A stretch of 64,000 nucleotides of DNA from Thermoplasmatota archaeon (GTDB lineage Archaea > Thermoplasmatota > Thermoplasmata > Lutacidiplasmatales > JAMCUS01), in the NCBI GenBank assembly GCA_023379385.1, contig JAMCUS010000028.1, positions 41,207-105,206 of the forward strand, written 5' to 3'. The notes beneath the pieces are model-generated. The model saw only the letters and a list, made by a program, of their open reading frames with translations, did no database searches and was not told where the DNA came from. Shown here piece after piece: positions 27,365 to 38,000 of this stretch. The position numbers and the translations under genes were made by a program. Numbering within the stretch: position 1 is the stretch's first letter; every line of letters begins with the position of its first letter.

Positions 27365-28027
27365 CTATTTAAGTTCTAATGCATACGCTATATGATCCTT
27401 TTCATAAGGAGATAAATCCACCTTATACTTGATGTGAAAGCGATTGTTCAGATGCTCCTCAACCCTTTCGATAATTGATTCGTTGCTCTCTACAGAACTT
27501 ATACTTTTAAGTTTTGCCATGAAGATTGCAATACCCCTCTTTTTGAGAAATAATATTGCATTTTTTATAAGTATGTCTACCTGATCCATTTGAGATATAT
27601 CCTGATATAAAAAATCAACTTCTGGAATAAATTTAACATATCTTTCAGGCATAGAGGCATCCGCAAGTAATGGATAGATGTTGAGTCTGTTATTGCACAT
27701 CCTGTATAACTTAAGAAATGGAGTGCTTGATAGCTCAATCGCATATATTTCACCATTTTTTACAATATCAGATATATGACTGACGGTGGTTCCACTTCCT
27801 GCACCAAGATATAAAATCGTTGAATTATCTTTGAATGGAAGTTCGTAGCCTGTCAAAAGAAGCGATGCCAATTTGCTTCTATATGGATCCCAGAACCTGT
27901 ACTCAACATTATTGATCTTTTTAAGTTCTTCTCCATATACAGACTGATTATTAACTAAATTTCTGGTATATAGATTTTTATTAAATTTTATAACATTTGC
28001 ATTCTTTTCATCCATATCTTCATCCAT
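27365..28027 (-). CDS. flpA: Fibrillarin-like 2'-O-methyltransferase
   Basis: SAM-dependent methyltransferase of the C/D-box RNP that 2'-O-methylates rRNA and tRNA. It has 220 residues. EYRFWDPYRSKLASLLLTG is the fibrillarin signature block; ILYLGAGSGTTVSHISDI is SAM motif I, and IYAIELSSTPF motif II. FLYQDISQMDQ contains the catalytic Asp, and GIAIFMAKLKSISS the conserved Lys. The usual operon partner Nop5 is not adjacent here. The N-terminus MDEDMDEKNANVIKF is acidic and variable, with several possible starts. Confidence 0.93.
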   Translation of the reverse strand: MDEDMDEKNANVIKFNKNLYTRNLVNNQSVYGEELKKINNVEYRFWDPYRSKLASLLLTGYELPFKDNSTILYLGAGSGTTVSHISDIVKNGEIYAIELSSTPFLKLYRMCNNRLNIYPLLADASMPERYVKFIPEVDFLYQDISQMDQVDILIKNAILFLKKRGIAIFMAKLKSISSVESNESIIERVEEHLNNRFHIKYKVDLSPYEKDHIAYALELK

Positions 28028-28489
28028 ATCTATAAGATTGCGTATCTATACAATATATTTTTGGTATTTGTTTTGCTTGAAGTCAGATTATAAACAACAC
28101 CTTAAAGAAAGACAGGTTGATAATAAACTAATAGAACCGTTTAAGAGTAAGGACAATCTATTGACCAGCTATGCAAAAATAATTCCAATAGTTGATAATA
28201 ATTGGAAAATAAATGATGCAATAACATATTTTAATAATATACACTGGCACATAGCTAAATGGATACAAATTTTATTAAAATTGTCAAAAACACACACCCG
28301 AAAAGTAATTTTTTTAACATTCTCCTGCAACCTGTTGAAATGGAAAATCAGTATTTTTGAAAAATTTTCAGAATGTCTACAGTAAAGTAGAACTATGTTA
28401 TTAGAAATTCTTACAAAGATGAAATTTTAAAGAAAGAATATATAATGATGCAAAGCAATACACTTCCATTAAAGGAGCAGTGTGTTATT
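28028..28489. other. Intergenic stretch upstream of malic enzyme
   Basis: About 460 bases of AT-rich DNA. The ORF track offers a 115-residue frame (28038-28385) with composition unlike a real protein and no ribosome binding site; I do not accept it. A TATA-like GAATATATAATG near 28433-28445 precedes the malic enzyme. Confidence 0.4.
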
Positions 28490-29830
28490 ATGAGTGAAGA
28501 GGAGGATTCAAAAAAACTTGGTGAACTTTCACTTAAATATGCCTCATCTTTTAAAGGAAAGATTCACACATTGCCAAAAGTTCCAATAACCAAACTTTCT
28601 GATTTTGCAATATGGTATACGCCAGGTATAGCACGTGTATCGAAAGAAATTGAAAAAGATAAAGATACAGTATTTACACTGACAGGAAGGTGGAATACAA
28701 TAGCAATCCTTACAGATGGAAGCAGGGTTCTTGGATTGGGCAATATAGGACCGTTGGCCTCTACACCTGTTATGGAGGGAAAAGCACTTATTTTCAAATA
28801 TCTAGGTGGTGTAGATGCAATTCCATTGCCTGTAGTGGCGCATACAAAGGATGACCTTGTAAATATAGGAAAGGCAATAGAACCTGCATTTGGAGGAATA
28901 AATCTGGAAGATATAGAATCTCCAAAATGTTTTGAAGTGCTGAAAGACCTATCCAATAATCTGAACATACCGGTCTGGCATGACGATCAGTTGGGGACTG
29001 CAAGTGCATCACTGGCAGCATTTATAAATGCAACTAGACTTACTGGAAGAAAGATAAATGAAACGAAGGTAGTGTTATTTGGTGCAGGTGCAGCAAATCT
29101 AGCTACGGCTAAAATGTTTATCAAAGCAGGTGTGAATGCTAAATACATGATAATAATTGATTCTAAAGGGATACTGAATGCAGAAAGAGAGGATATGGAT
29201 CACATAATGCTTACCAATCCTGAAAAGTATAAATTGGCACTTGAAACAAATAAAGAGCATTGTACGGGAGACATAAATAACTGCATAGATGGTGCAGATG
29301 TGCTTATATCTGCGTCTAAACCCGTACCTGGCCTCATAAAGAAAAAAGATATACAAAAGATGAATAAAGAGGCAATTGTTTTTGCGCTGGCAAATCCACT
29401 TCCTGAAATATGGCCTAAAGATGCAAAAGAGGCGGGAGCAAAGATCGTTGGTACAGGTAGATCTGACTTCCCCAACCAGATAAATAATAGTCTGATATTT
29501 CCTGCTGTATTTAGAGGAGCTCTTGATGCAAGATCCAGAAAAATAAATATGGAGATGGCTATAGAGGCCGCATTCGCCCTTGCTGATTCTATAAAAGATA
29601 AAATAAATGTGGATTATATAATACCAAACATGACTGATCACGAAGTATTTCCCATGATAGCTGCAAGAGTTGCAATGAAATCGGTAGAAATGGGTATGGC
29701 AAGACGCACTGCAACCTATAATCAATTTTATGATGAGGCTAAAAGTATAATAGAGGATAGCAGAAAAGAGTTTAACTTACTTCTTTCAAATCATTTGATT
29801 AAAGGATTGAATGAAATAGGTGGTGTATGA
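28490..29830 (+). CDS. Malic enzyme (NAD(P)-dependent, short form)
   Basis: Oxidative decarboxylation of malate to pyruvate and CO2. It is the short malic enzyme without the phosphotransacetylase domain of MaeB. FAIWYTPGIARVSKEI has the catalytic Tyr, PVMEGKALIFKYLGGVDAIPL the catalytic Lys, and ECxx-VWHDDQLGTAS-type residues CFEVL...VWHDDQLGTAS bind the metal. FGAGAANLATAKMF is the NAD(P) Rossmann loop. I chose ATG 28490 (446 aa) because the track's 28445 sits on the TATA-like element. With the malate dehydrogenase at 58.1 kb it gives two exits from malate. The GNAT gene begins right at its stop. Confidence 0.92.
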   Translation: MSEEEDSKKLGELSLKYASSFKGKIHTLPKVPITKLSDFAIWYTPGIARVSKEIEKDKDTVFTLTGRWNTIAILTDGSRVLGLGNIGPLASTPVMEGKALIFKYLGGVDAIPLPVVAHTKDDLVNIGKAIEPAFGGINLEDIESPKCFEVLKDLSNNLNIPVWHDDQLGTASASLAAFINATRLTGRKINETKVVLFGAGAANLATAKMFIKAGVNAKYMIIIDSKGILNAEREDMDHIMLTNPEKYKLALETNKEHCTGDINNCIDGADVLISASKPVPGLIKKKDIQKMNKEAIVFALANPLPEIWPKDAKEAGAKIVGTGRSDFPNQINNSLIFPAVFRGALDARSRKINMEMAIEAAFALADSIKDKINVDYIIPNMTDHEVFPMIAARVAMKSVEMGMARRTATYNQFYDEAKSIIEDSRKEFNLLLSNHLIKGLNEIGGV

Positions 29831-29831
29831 A

Positions 29832-30299
29832 ATGACTATGGAAATAAAGAATGCGAATATAAAAGATTTTAAGGAACTGGCACGTTTACTCGTAAGGCTC
29901 AAGCGCTTAAACAGTGAGTTTGACCCGCTTTATGCTACAGGAAACGATACAGAGGATGAAGCTGAAGAGTATCTAAAAAAATCGTTCGATGATGAAAATA
30001 CATACATTCTTAAAGCAGTCATAAATGATAAAATAGTGGGTATGCTGAAGGCAGTAATTGAGAGGAGATCGTGCTACATACCCAAGCTTAAATGCGTTAT
30101 AAAGGAACTATATGTTCTACCAGAGCATAGACGTACAGGAGCAGGTATAAAGATGATTGACGAAATTGTAAAGATGATGAAAACAAAGGATGTGGGTATG
30201 GTGGTAGCAGAGTTTCCAACACATAATGAAATTGCCAGAAAATTCTATGAAGGTCTGGGATACAGAGCAATAAGTTCTCAATACGGTAAGTTAATATAA
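29832..30299 (+). CDS. GNAT-family N-acetyltransferase
   Basis: 155 residues from ATG 29832, two bases after the malic-enzyme stop. It is a single GNAT domain: VGMLKAVIERRSCYIPKLKCVIKELYVLPEHRRTGAGIKMIDEIVKM carries strands 4-5 and the acetyl-CoA loop (RRTGAG), and EIARKFYEGLGYRAIS is the C-terminal motif. The substrate is not deducible. The tight spacing indicates translation from the malic-enzyme message. Confidence 0.85.
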   Translation: MTMEIKNANIKDFKELARLLVRLKRLNSEFDPLYATGNDTEDEAEEYLKKSFDDENTYILKAVINDKIVGMLKAVIERRSCYIPKLKCVIKELYVLPEHRRTGAGIKMIDEIVKMMKTKDVGMVVAEFPTHNEIARKFYEGLGYRAISSQYGKLI

Positions 30300-30393
30300 A
30301 TACAGTTACAGAACCGACATATTTCAAAATCATGACAGTCAAAGTGGTTACTATGTACTCTTCCAGAATAGATCATCCGGTTGTTCCATCTGA

Positions 30394-30930
30394 CTATATA
30401 GCATGGACAAAGGTTTCATAGGTAATGTATCCATTTACACTCATTTCTACCCTCTCTATAACCAGAATAACACCGGATATGACTGTGACATTGTTGTATT
30501 CTGAATCCATATTTTTTAATACTGAAGAATTAGCAGATACAAGACCGGAACCCAGTAGCGATAGATTCCACGGATGTATTTGGTTTGAGAGTGGATAATA
30601 TGCATTTTCACCCTGCCACGTAAGTATGACCGACTTATTCTGGATGGTTATTGTATAATGAGAGGATACCATTATAAATGGAAGGGTAAATTTCGTGATT
30701 GTTTTGGGTATTACAAGACCCCTTTGTGATGATGTATAAACAATATATTCAGTATAATTTGATTGCATGGTAGAAATGGAATTGATAGTTTGTCCAATAC
30801 TGGTAGCTGTCTGAACAAGCACGGAATTACTTTCGTTATTGTATATCAATACATATACACCCATAACGGATACTATTAACACAATCACGGTTATAGCTAT
30901 CCATACCTTTGATAATATCCAGTCAATCAT
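30394..30930 (-). CDS. Single-pass secreted-domain protein of the giant-protein operon (gene 5)
   Basis: 178 residues. One N-terminal helix (IAITVIVLIVSVMGVYVLIY, residues 11-30) anchors an outside domain with several N-x-S/T sites and beta-strand patterns (LPFIMVSSHYTITIQNKSVILTWQ). No charged pilin signal peptide precedes the helix, so it is a plain anchor or a pilin-like minor subunit. It is the last gene of a five-gene minus-strand operon, 12 bp after its neighbour. No homologue is recognised by eye. Confidence 0.7.
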   Translation of the reverse strand: MIDWILSKVWIAITVIVLIVSVMGVYVLIYNNESNSVLVQTATSIGQTINSISTMQSNYTEYIVYTSSQRGLVIPKTITKFTLPFIMVSSHYTITIQNKSVILTWQGENAYYPLSNQIHPWNLSLLGSGLVSANSSVLKNMDSEYNNVTVISGVILVIERVEMSVNGYITYETFVHAI

Positions 30931-30942
30931 ATATACACCTCT

Positions 30943-31524
30943 CTAAACTGTTGTTGGCCACACGTATAGCCATATATAACCCTCACCACCATTAACATAT
31001 ACAAGATCAAAGGAAGCTGTTTTTGTATTTGGCAGTTGTGTATAGCTGGTTATATGTGTGGCAGAATCGGTAAAAAATAAAGATGCTTTAGGGCTGGTTG
31101 CCGACGGGTAGTATGCATACATGGCGTAATGATATGGGGGTACAAGACCTAAATTGAAATATCTGTGTATAATGCCGGATATATTTGCCAACCCAGATGG
31201 TGATATGCCCATCATACTGAGATTTAAGTACTCACCAATCATGTACTGTATGGTGAAGGTTCCGTTGATATATATCTGTGTACCACCATTAATATAATGT
31301 GTTGAATTTACAGTACTCTGAAGTACTGAACTCAGGAATCTGTTTGTATATTGCTGCTGATAGTAAAAATTCACGGATGGTGAGACTCTGAGAAAAAAAG
31401 AGGTAAAGGTTACAAGTATTACAGAGGCTATCAGCATCAGCATGAAGAATATAACAGAGTCTATAAGAGCAGTCTGCCCATGTTTCTTTATGAATCTATA
31501 CCTGGGATGATGTCTGCCATACAT
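30943..31524 (-). CDS. Pilin-like protein (gene 4)
   Basis: 193 residues. The N-terminus is basic (RHHPRYRFIKKHGQTALID) and runs directly into a ~23-residue helix SVIFFMLMLIASVILVTFTSFF. The KKHGQTALIDSVIF pattern, basic residues, Gly-Gln, then a hydrophobic helix with an early acidic residue, resembles archaeal type IV pilin-like signal regions. The C-terminal part is Thr/Asn/Tyr-rich and beta-like. It overlaps the upstream gene by 29 bp. Likely a structural or minor pilin-type subunit; this is inference from the N-terminus. Confidence 0.7.
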   Translation of the reverse strand: MYGRHHPRYRFIKKHGQTALIDSVIFFMLMLIASVILVTFTSFFLRVSPSVNFYYQQQYTNRFLSSVLQSTVNSTHYINGGTQIYINGTFTIQYMIGEYLNLSMMGISPSGLANISGIIHRYFNLGLVPPYHYAMYAYYPSATSPKASLFFTDSATHITSYTQLPNTKTASFDLVYVNGGEGYIWLYVWPTTV

Positions 31525-32011
31525 AAATTTCCATAACCCCTACGTCAATTACATTATTCTTTATCTGTATATCTACAGGTGTTGTAAGCGTTACAACTGT
31601 TATAAGATTATTGGTGTATGTCAATTTGTCTCCGAAAGTCCATGAAACATTTGTTACCTTATCCGTAATATTTATAAAAAAGTTGCCGGGTGGTTGAAGA
31701 TCCTTTGTAATTACCTCCGTACTATAGACATTATTTTCAAAGGATACTAACTTGGACATATTGAATTCTCCGGATATCAACGAGCCATTATAGGTTCCAT
31801 TCACTACTAGTAAATCGTATGTTCTAACGCTGCTTTCAAAATTATTGGCTGCATTGAGAAGATTGTTATACTTTTGGAAGGATATGTACACAGATAACGT
31901 ATGAATCATTGCAATCATGAAAATTGTGATGGATACAATAACAATAACTGCAGTCGGTAATTCTTCAAAAAAACCTGTAACGCCATGCTTTCTCTTTCTC
32001 CTTTTTATCAT
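31496..32011 (-). CDS. Pilin-like protein (gene 3)
   Basis: 171 residues. It starts MIKRRKRKHGVTGFFEELPTAVIVIVSITIFMIAMIHTL: a strongly basic head, Gly, an acidic residue and then a helix, as in archaeal pilin-like proteins of Tad/type IV pilus loci. The outside domain has N-x-S/T sites and ends with an aromatic strand (MEIYVWQTSSQV). GTGAT lies just upstream of the ATG. It is placed 73 bp after the giant gene and overlaps the next gene, so it belongs to the same transcript. Confidence 0.7.
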   Translation of the reverse strand: MIKRRKRKHGVTGFFEELPTAVIVIVSITIFMIAMIHTLSVYISFQKYNNLLNAANNFESSVRTYDLLVVNGTYNGSLISGEFNMSKLVSFENNVYSTEVITKDLQPPGNFFINITDKVTNVSWTFGDKLTYTNNLITVVTLTTPVDIQIKNNVIDVGVMEIYVWQTSSQV

Positions 32012-32084
32012 AAAATCACTTTAACCAAAAATAGATAATAAATATGTATAAAAAAGGTTATGGATGTTAAAATTTTTGCTGTTT

Positions 32085-35000
32085 TCAGTACTGTGTCCAT
32101 GCATATGGACTGTTTGGAGTGTACTGCCATTTGACCAACCATGGGGGTACAGTTCCGTATAGGCCACCACTGTTATCACCTGAGTAGTAGTTTACAAATA
32201 GCGTATAGTGCATTGCGCTGGGCGGGTTGTATGGGTTTATATCCTTGTAGGTATCTATGGACATATTGCCGAATGCCACGTACTTGAAGTAGCTATTATA
32301 AAAGCCTGTAGAGTAGTTACCGCTCATGTTAATTTCGTATGATATGTATATCATCGGTGGCTGTACCGGTTTCTGCTGATAGCTGTACGGTATCTGGTAT
32401 GCATCTGCCGGTATCGTTACGTTGCCAGGCAGTGATGTGGCGTTTATCACCGTTACATACTTGCCATTGACCAGTGCCGTATAATTGAAGTGCGCACCTG
32501 TTGTATTGAATACACCTGTGTAGTTTATTAAGGTAATGTTCGCTTTGGTGTATGGATCGTAGTACATTACCGATATTTTATCCGACTGCTTGTAGCCATA
32601 TGTGGTATAAGGTATATAACTTGGTGTTACGTACGGTGTTATCATATCATCTACACTGAAGGTATAGTTGATATTTACATCCACACCAATACTTACTGTA
32701 CTTGTAGAGTTAAAGAAGTTGGATGAGCTGAACGGATATAGCGTAACTGTCTTTACATTGGGCACCGTCAGTATTGCACTTGCCGGTTCAGGTGAGTTCC
32801 ACGATACCACATACTGGCCAGGTGTAAGGTATATATAAAATGGCAGCTGCTGTACGTTCTGGGCAGTCATTGTCACCACGCCATTTGACGCATAGCCGTT
32901 GTACCCCTTACTGTAGTTATGGAGGTAATAGAATCCAGCACCTGTAGTAGATTTAACTGTCAATTGAACTGAAGTTAACTGTGGAGCGATGTATACAGGC
33001 AGCATACCCATGCCCTCTGTATAGTTACTGCTGTTTCCAAAGTTCTGCACATATGATAACCTTGCCTTTGCTCTGACCAGCATGGAGTTCCAGTGTGATA
33101 AGTCATTTCCAGCTACATTCAGTTCCTTGGCCCATGTTGTTAATCCATGATTCTTGGTTGCTATCACGTTGCCAGCACCATTTGGACCCGTATTGATTAT
33201 GAAGTTTACGGAGATGTTCTTTGCAATAGACATATTCATGTTGTTAAGGAAGTTTGCCACATCGTTTGTATTTTCCTTCAGGAATGGGTCAGATGGTATT
33301 GGTGTAAAGAAGGAGGCAGCAGACCCGCTAGCCGTCAGGTAATCCTTTGAATTCGCCAGTGATTTGGCAACATAGTTAGTACTGTTTGTAGAGTTGGCAA
33401 TTAGATATATATTGCCCGCATACTGATGCGTATAGGTCTTGGTACACGAACTTATCAATCCACTGCTGTGTACTGTTACGTAGTCCTGGAAGCCATATGA
33501 GACCTTACCGAAAAACTCAGAGGTTATTGCAGAGTTTCTGGATTCCAGATCCAGAGCGGATTCCCAGAAATTCATCACACTCCACTTGGTGGACTGTGCA
33601 TACACTGCGTAGGAGAACAGGGTATAGCTGTAATCCTGCTGCCACATCGAGGTGTGGTTATACTGGTATGCAACGGTAGGACTCAGGGTAAACGTTGCAA
33701 CGTTGGACATTGTGAACATTTCAGCTGCTGCCTGCGCAGAACTCTCAAACATCGCTGCCGGTGGCTGACCGTTTATACCTGCATCGATGTAGAGAGTCTT
33801 CTGCAGTACAGAACTGATCTCTTGCTGTAGATTGACTATTGCCGAACTGCCTATGGATGGCGATGGATCACTGCAGTCACCGAACAGCATATCAATAAAC
33901 TGCTGTGGATCAAGTATGATCCATATAACAAGCACTGCTACACCCACCCATAACAATACTGTGGACAGTGTGGCAAGTACCGATGCAATTGCCGATAAGG
34001 TAGCGCTGCTACCAAACAGAGCCGTAAACATTGTGGATGTCAGCAATGTACTTATAGCGCCGAAGGCACCACTCAACGCAAAGTACCACATAGCCGAGTT
34101 AAGGTTAAACCCTAAGAATAACTGATATAATGCCTCACCTACATTTCCATGATCAATAGCCAGTTGCTGCTGGAACATTTCTATGACCGTTGCCACAGAC
34201 GCTACCACATCCGCAATCTGTGCCACATCTGCAGCTACCTTCTCCATTACCTGTACGGCGTCAGAGAGTTCACCGCTCAATACCTTCAAATTGAGGAAGT
34301 TAGCTATCTCCTCAAGGAATTTAGCATCCTGTATCATCACATCCAGTGTGTTCTTTATCAGGGTAAGAACCTGTGTCGGGTTGGTCCAGTTGGTGAAACT
34401 CTTCCATGATTCTATCAAATTGAGCGTTGCTGTATAGGCAGACAACCCATCCTGAACTATATTTATAACCTGTATAACGTTTGACAGATAGGTCTGTATG
34501 AAGTTGTGAATATCGCTCCACCATGAGGTAGGCAGTATTGAGAATACACCGTTACCGCTATTTTTCATGAAGTACATGGCGATATTATTGACTAAATTCA
34601 CCACGTCCCTTGCCTTGAACATTAACTGATAGATCTCGGGCAAATTGCCGTAGTTCTTGAAAATACCTATGAAACTCTGTACCTGCGTAAACCAGTAAGT
34701 AGCACTCTTCATGACCATTGATGCAAAGCTACCTATAGACTCATTCGGATAGAAATATTCTCTTGCAAGATATAGACCACCAACTATAGCTGCGGCTCCA
34801 AGGAGAACAGCACCTGTTCCGTATTTCGCAGACAGCATCTTGTAAAGCGATATTCCCTGCTCAATATCTGTTTGATACTGCTTTATAAGACCTAAATAAG
34901 ACGTCCAGCTATCATTTCTTGCAAACAGATATTTAGCTACAACCAGCGCTGCAAATCCGATGTATTCGTTAATTCCTACCTGTCTGAAATCGCTTTCCAG

Positions 35001-38000
35001 AGTGGATAATGGCCCAAGTATATTGTTATTAAGATTGGACAGATACTGCGTCCAGCTCTCATTTGCATCAAACACGAATTTGGCTATTACTAAAGCACCC
35101 AGTCCTACCAGGCCATTGATTCCAAGATTCTCCAGTTCACCCTTTATAGCTGCCAGATTGGATAACACAGACGTAGCACTGTTCAGATACTGCGTCCATG
35201 TCTCATTGGCTCCGAATATAAACTTACCCAGTACAACTGCCGCCAGTCCCCAAGTATCAGGAACACCCAGACTGCTCAAGCTGTTCATCATACTGTTGAT
35301 ATCGTTTAATCCCTGGTTGGTTATCCATGAAAAGTATCCAGCCCATGAAGCATCAGGCATAAGTACGAATTTGCCCAGTAGCACTGCTGCAAATCCAACA
35401 ATTCTGTTGATACCCCAGTGCTCGAACTGTGCGTTCAACTTCATTATTCCAGGCATCCAGAAGGTTGTAACGTTCTGGGTAAAGTTGAACCACGAAATAT
35501 CAGATGCCAGTGTAAATTTGGCCAGTATCAGTATACCGAATCCCCATACATTGCTTATACCCAGTGTTTTGAAATCATTTTCCAGGGTCAGTACGTTCTT
35601 CAACATACCATTGAGACCAGTTAAATATTCAGACCATCCACTGTTAGGTGCCAGAACAAACTTGCCAATGATAACAGCTGCCGCAGCCACCCATATATTG
35701 GTAACGCCCAGCTGTCCCAGTTCCGTTTTTATTTGGCTTATAGTCCCGAGCAGACCATTTGCTTCATTCAGGTAAGTGAGCCATGATACATTCTGGGCAA
35801 ACATAAATTTATACAGGGCTACTGCTGCCAGTCCTACTATAGAGTTTACACCTATATTGTTCAAATCACCGATTATACCCTTTATTGGTGTGGCATATGC
35901 GGATAAGGTCGTTATGTACTGCGCCCAGCTCATATTCGCTGCAAAGGCAAACTTGCCTATCAGTACAGCTGCAAAAGCGGCGAGGTTACTCACGCCAAGT
36001 TCATTTAACGTTGACACAATATTCTCTGTCTGTGTATAATAGAACGCAACATTACCCGGTAGAACCTTCAACAGGAATGTCTGTACCGGTATGGATTGTC
36101 CACCTGCGTACAGATCCAGCGCAAAGGCATCCATACCTATCACACTATCAGGAATACCGATGTTATTCAGGACAGGTATTATCTGTGCTATGATGTTCTT
36201 CCACGTAGTTACGTTGTGAGCCATCGAATACCCTATACTGGTGATTGAATCATTTTCATAATTCATTATCCAGTTAATGGTAAATGCCATTGGTGATAGC
36301 GATGAACCGTACAGGTTCTCCATTTGAGTTGTGTGATTGTTGATCCAATCAGACATCTGCTGGAACATGTAAGTGTATTGTGGCAGTACGTTTAATGTAC
36401 CGCTGACGGAGGTTATTAATCCACCCGGTCCTGCAAATCCCTCCATGTATGCCAGTCCAATATCAACTGATTCTGTATTAGGATAGTATACAGGCACATT
36501 TTCAAATGTAAAGTTGAGATCGTTAAGAACTATTGGTACTCCTGACTGTCCCTCTTTATGTAATATTGTTATCATGCCCTGTGCTATCTGAGACCATGTC
36601 GCAACAGAGGCATATATTCCCTGAGTCATAGAATAGCTCTGGAAATCCAGCTCAAATGAGGTGGATAGTGCATTCTTATTGATGTATTGTTCAAATCCAG
36701 TTGCCCATGTAACATAGGAAGAGAGGGTATTGTTCATCTGTGTATAATTGGTATTGTTATTGAAGGAGAATCCCACCATTCCAGGTGGGAATGGATAACC
36801 TAACAGGGTAGCGTAGAACTGCGATAGCTTGGATAACCACATATCTCTGGGCACATTCTGCAGGTAACTCATATCCAGAGTCCATAATGTTTCCGTATTT
36901 ATTCCCTCCGTAGTATTGATGTATAAATTGGTGAAGCCATCTGCAGTAACATTTACATAACCCTTACCTTCCTCCATTGCACCATTTGGATATTTTATTG
37001 TCACCGCTATGAGATTGGATCCCTGACCAAGGTTATAGAGTGTTATTGGCTGTGACGCAGAAAAGATGCCTTCTTCCATATTGTTTACAGATACGCTAAG
37101 GTAGGTCTGATTGTTGAACAGATTCTGTGCTATCCCTGTACTGTTGTGTATAGTTATATGTACTGTTTCATACGGATCAAGTATCCCTGCAAACAGTGTA
37201 GTGAATATTGATGGATTGTGAATGCTTGGATACTGTGTAATCTGCGAATTCAACGCTCCTGATACAGCATTGGCTGATGATGCCCATACTCTTGTTAACC
37301 CCTTTATGTTGTAGTTAGAACCATACGACGCACCATTCAGCTGATTCAGTTCATTGACTTTTATATTGAATGAAAAGTTATAGAAGTTAATATCATACAC
37401 GTACGCACCTTCAGTGGGAGCAGCACCAGTACTACCGCTGCTACCTCCGCCACCTCTGCTGCCTCCTCCTGTTATCACTCCGTTGCCAAGCCCGCCACTG
37501 CTTGCATAATAACTTGCTGGATTTGTGTATGGCGCAGAATAGACATTCTTATCCACTCTTACATTGAAGTTGGATAGTAAAAATGACGTAGCAACATTGT
37601 AACTTCTTGTAGTGGTTTGCAGATTAACCTGCTGACCATTGAAAACAAACGGTACATTGAAATACTCCAGATTCAGGAAGTATTGATCATATGGCACAAG
37701 TTTCTGGAGAGACGGGTTTGTAGCACCGTTTACAGCTTTATATATTTCTACAGGATTTATGTGAGATCTGGCTGCAGTGCTTAAACTGTTTAAATAATTA
37801 TTCAGTGCACTATCACTTGATGTCCTGTACAACGCCGCCTCATCCAGATATACAGCAAACTCCAGTGCATTCATAACTTCACTTTCTGATGGAGCTACGC
37901 CAGGGTTTGCCATCATTTCACTCTGCAGTATGGCATGGGCTATTGCCATACCCATTCCCTGTTCAGTAAAATCAAAATTAACTCTGTTAGCAGAGGTCAT

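Noticed and set aside
28038-28385. 115-residue plus-strand ORF
   Set aside because: No ribosome binding site, low-complexity AT-driven composition and no motif; taken as a chance frame in intergenic DNA.
29099-29725. 208-residue minus-strand ORF in the malic-enzyme gene
   Set aside because: Antisense shadow; the malic-enzyme motifs on the plus strand are unambiguous.
34960-35775. 271-residue ORF on the plus strand inside the giant gene
   Set aside because: It is the antisense shadow of the repeat array; the Pro/Ser-rich composition results from reading the repeats backwards.
34865-36012. Tape-measure-like protein of a tailed virus
   Set aside because: The hydrophobic repeats gave the idea, but the N-terminal membrane anchor, N-x-S/T-rich outside regions and the absence of any capsid or tail gene speak against a provirus.
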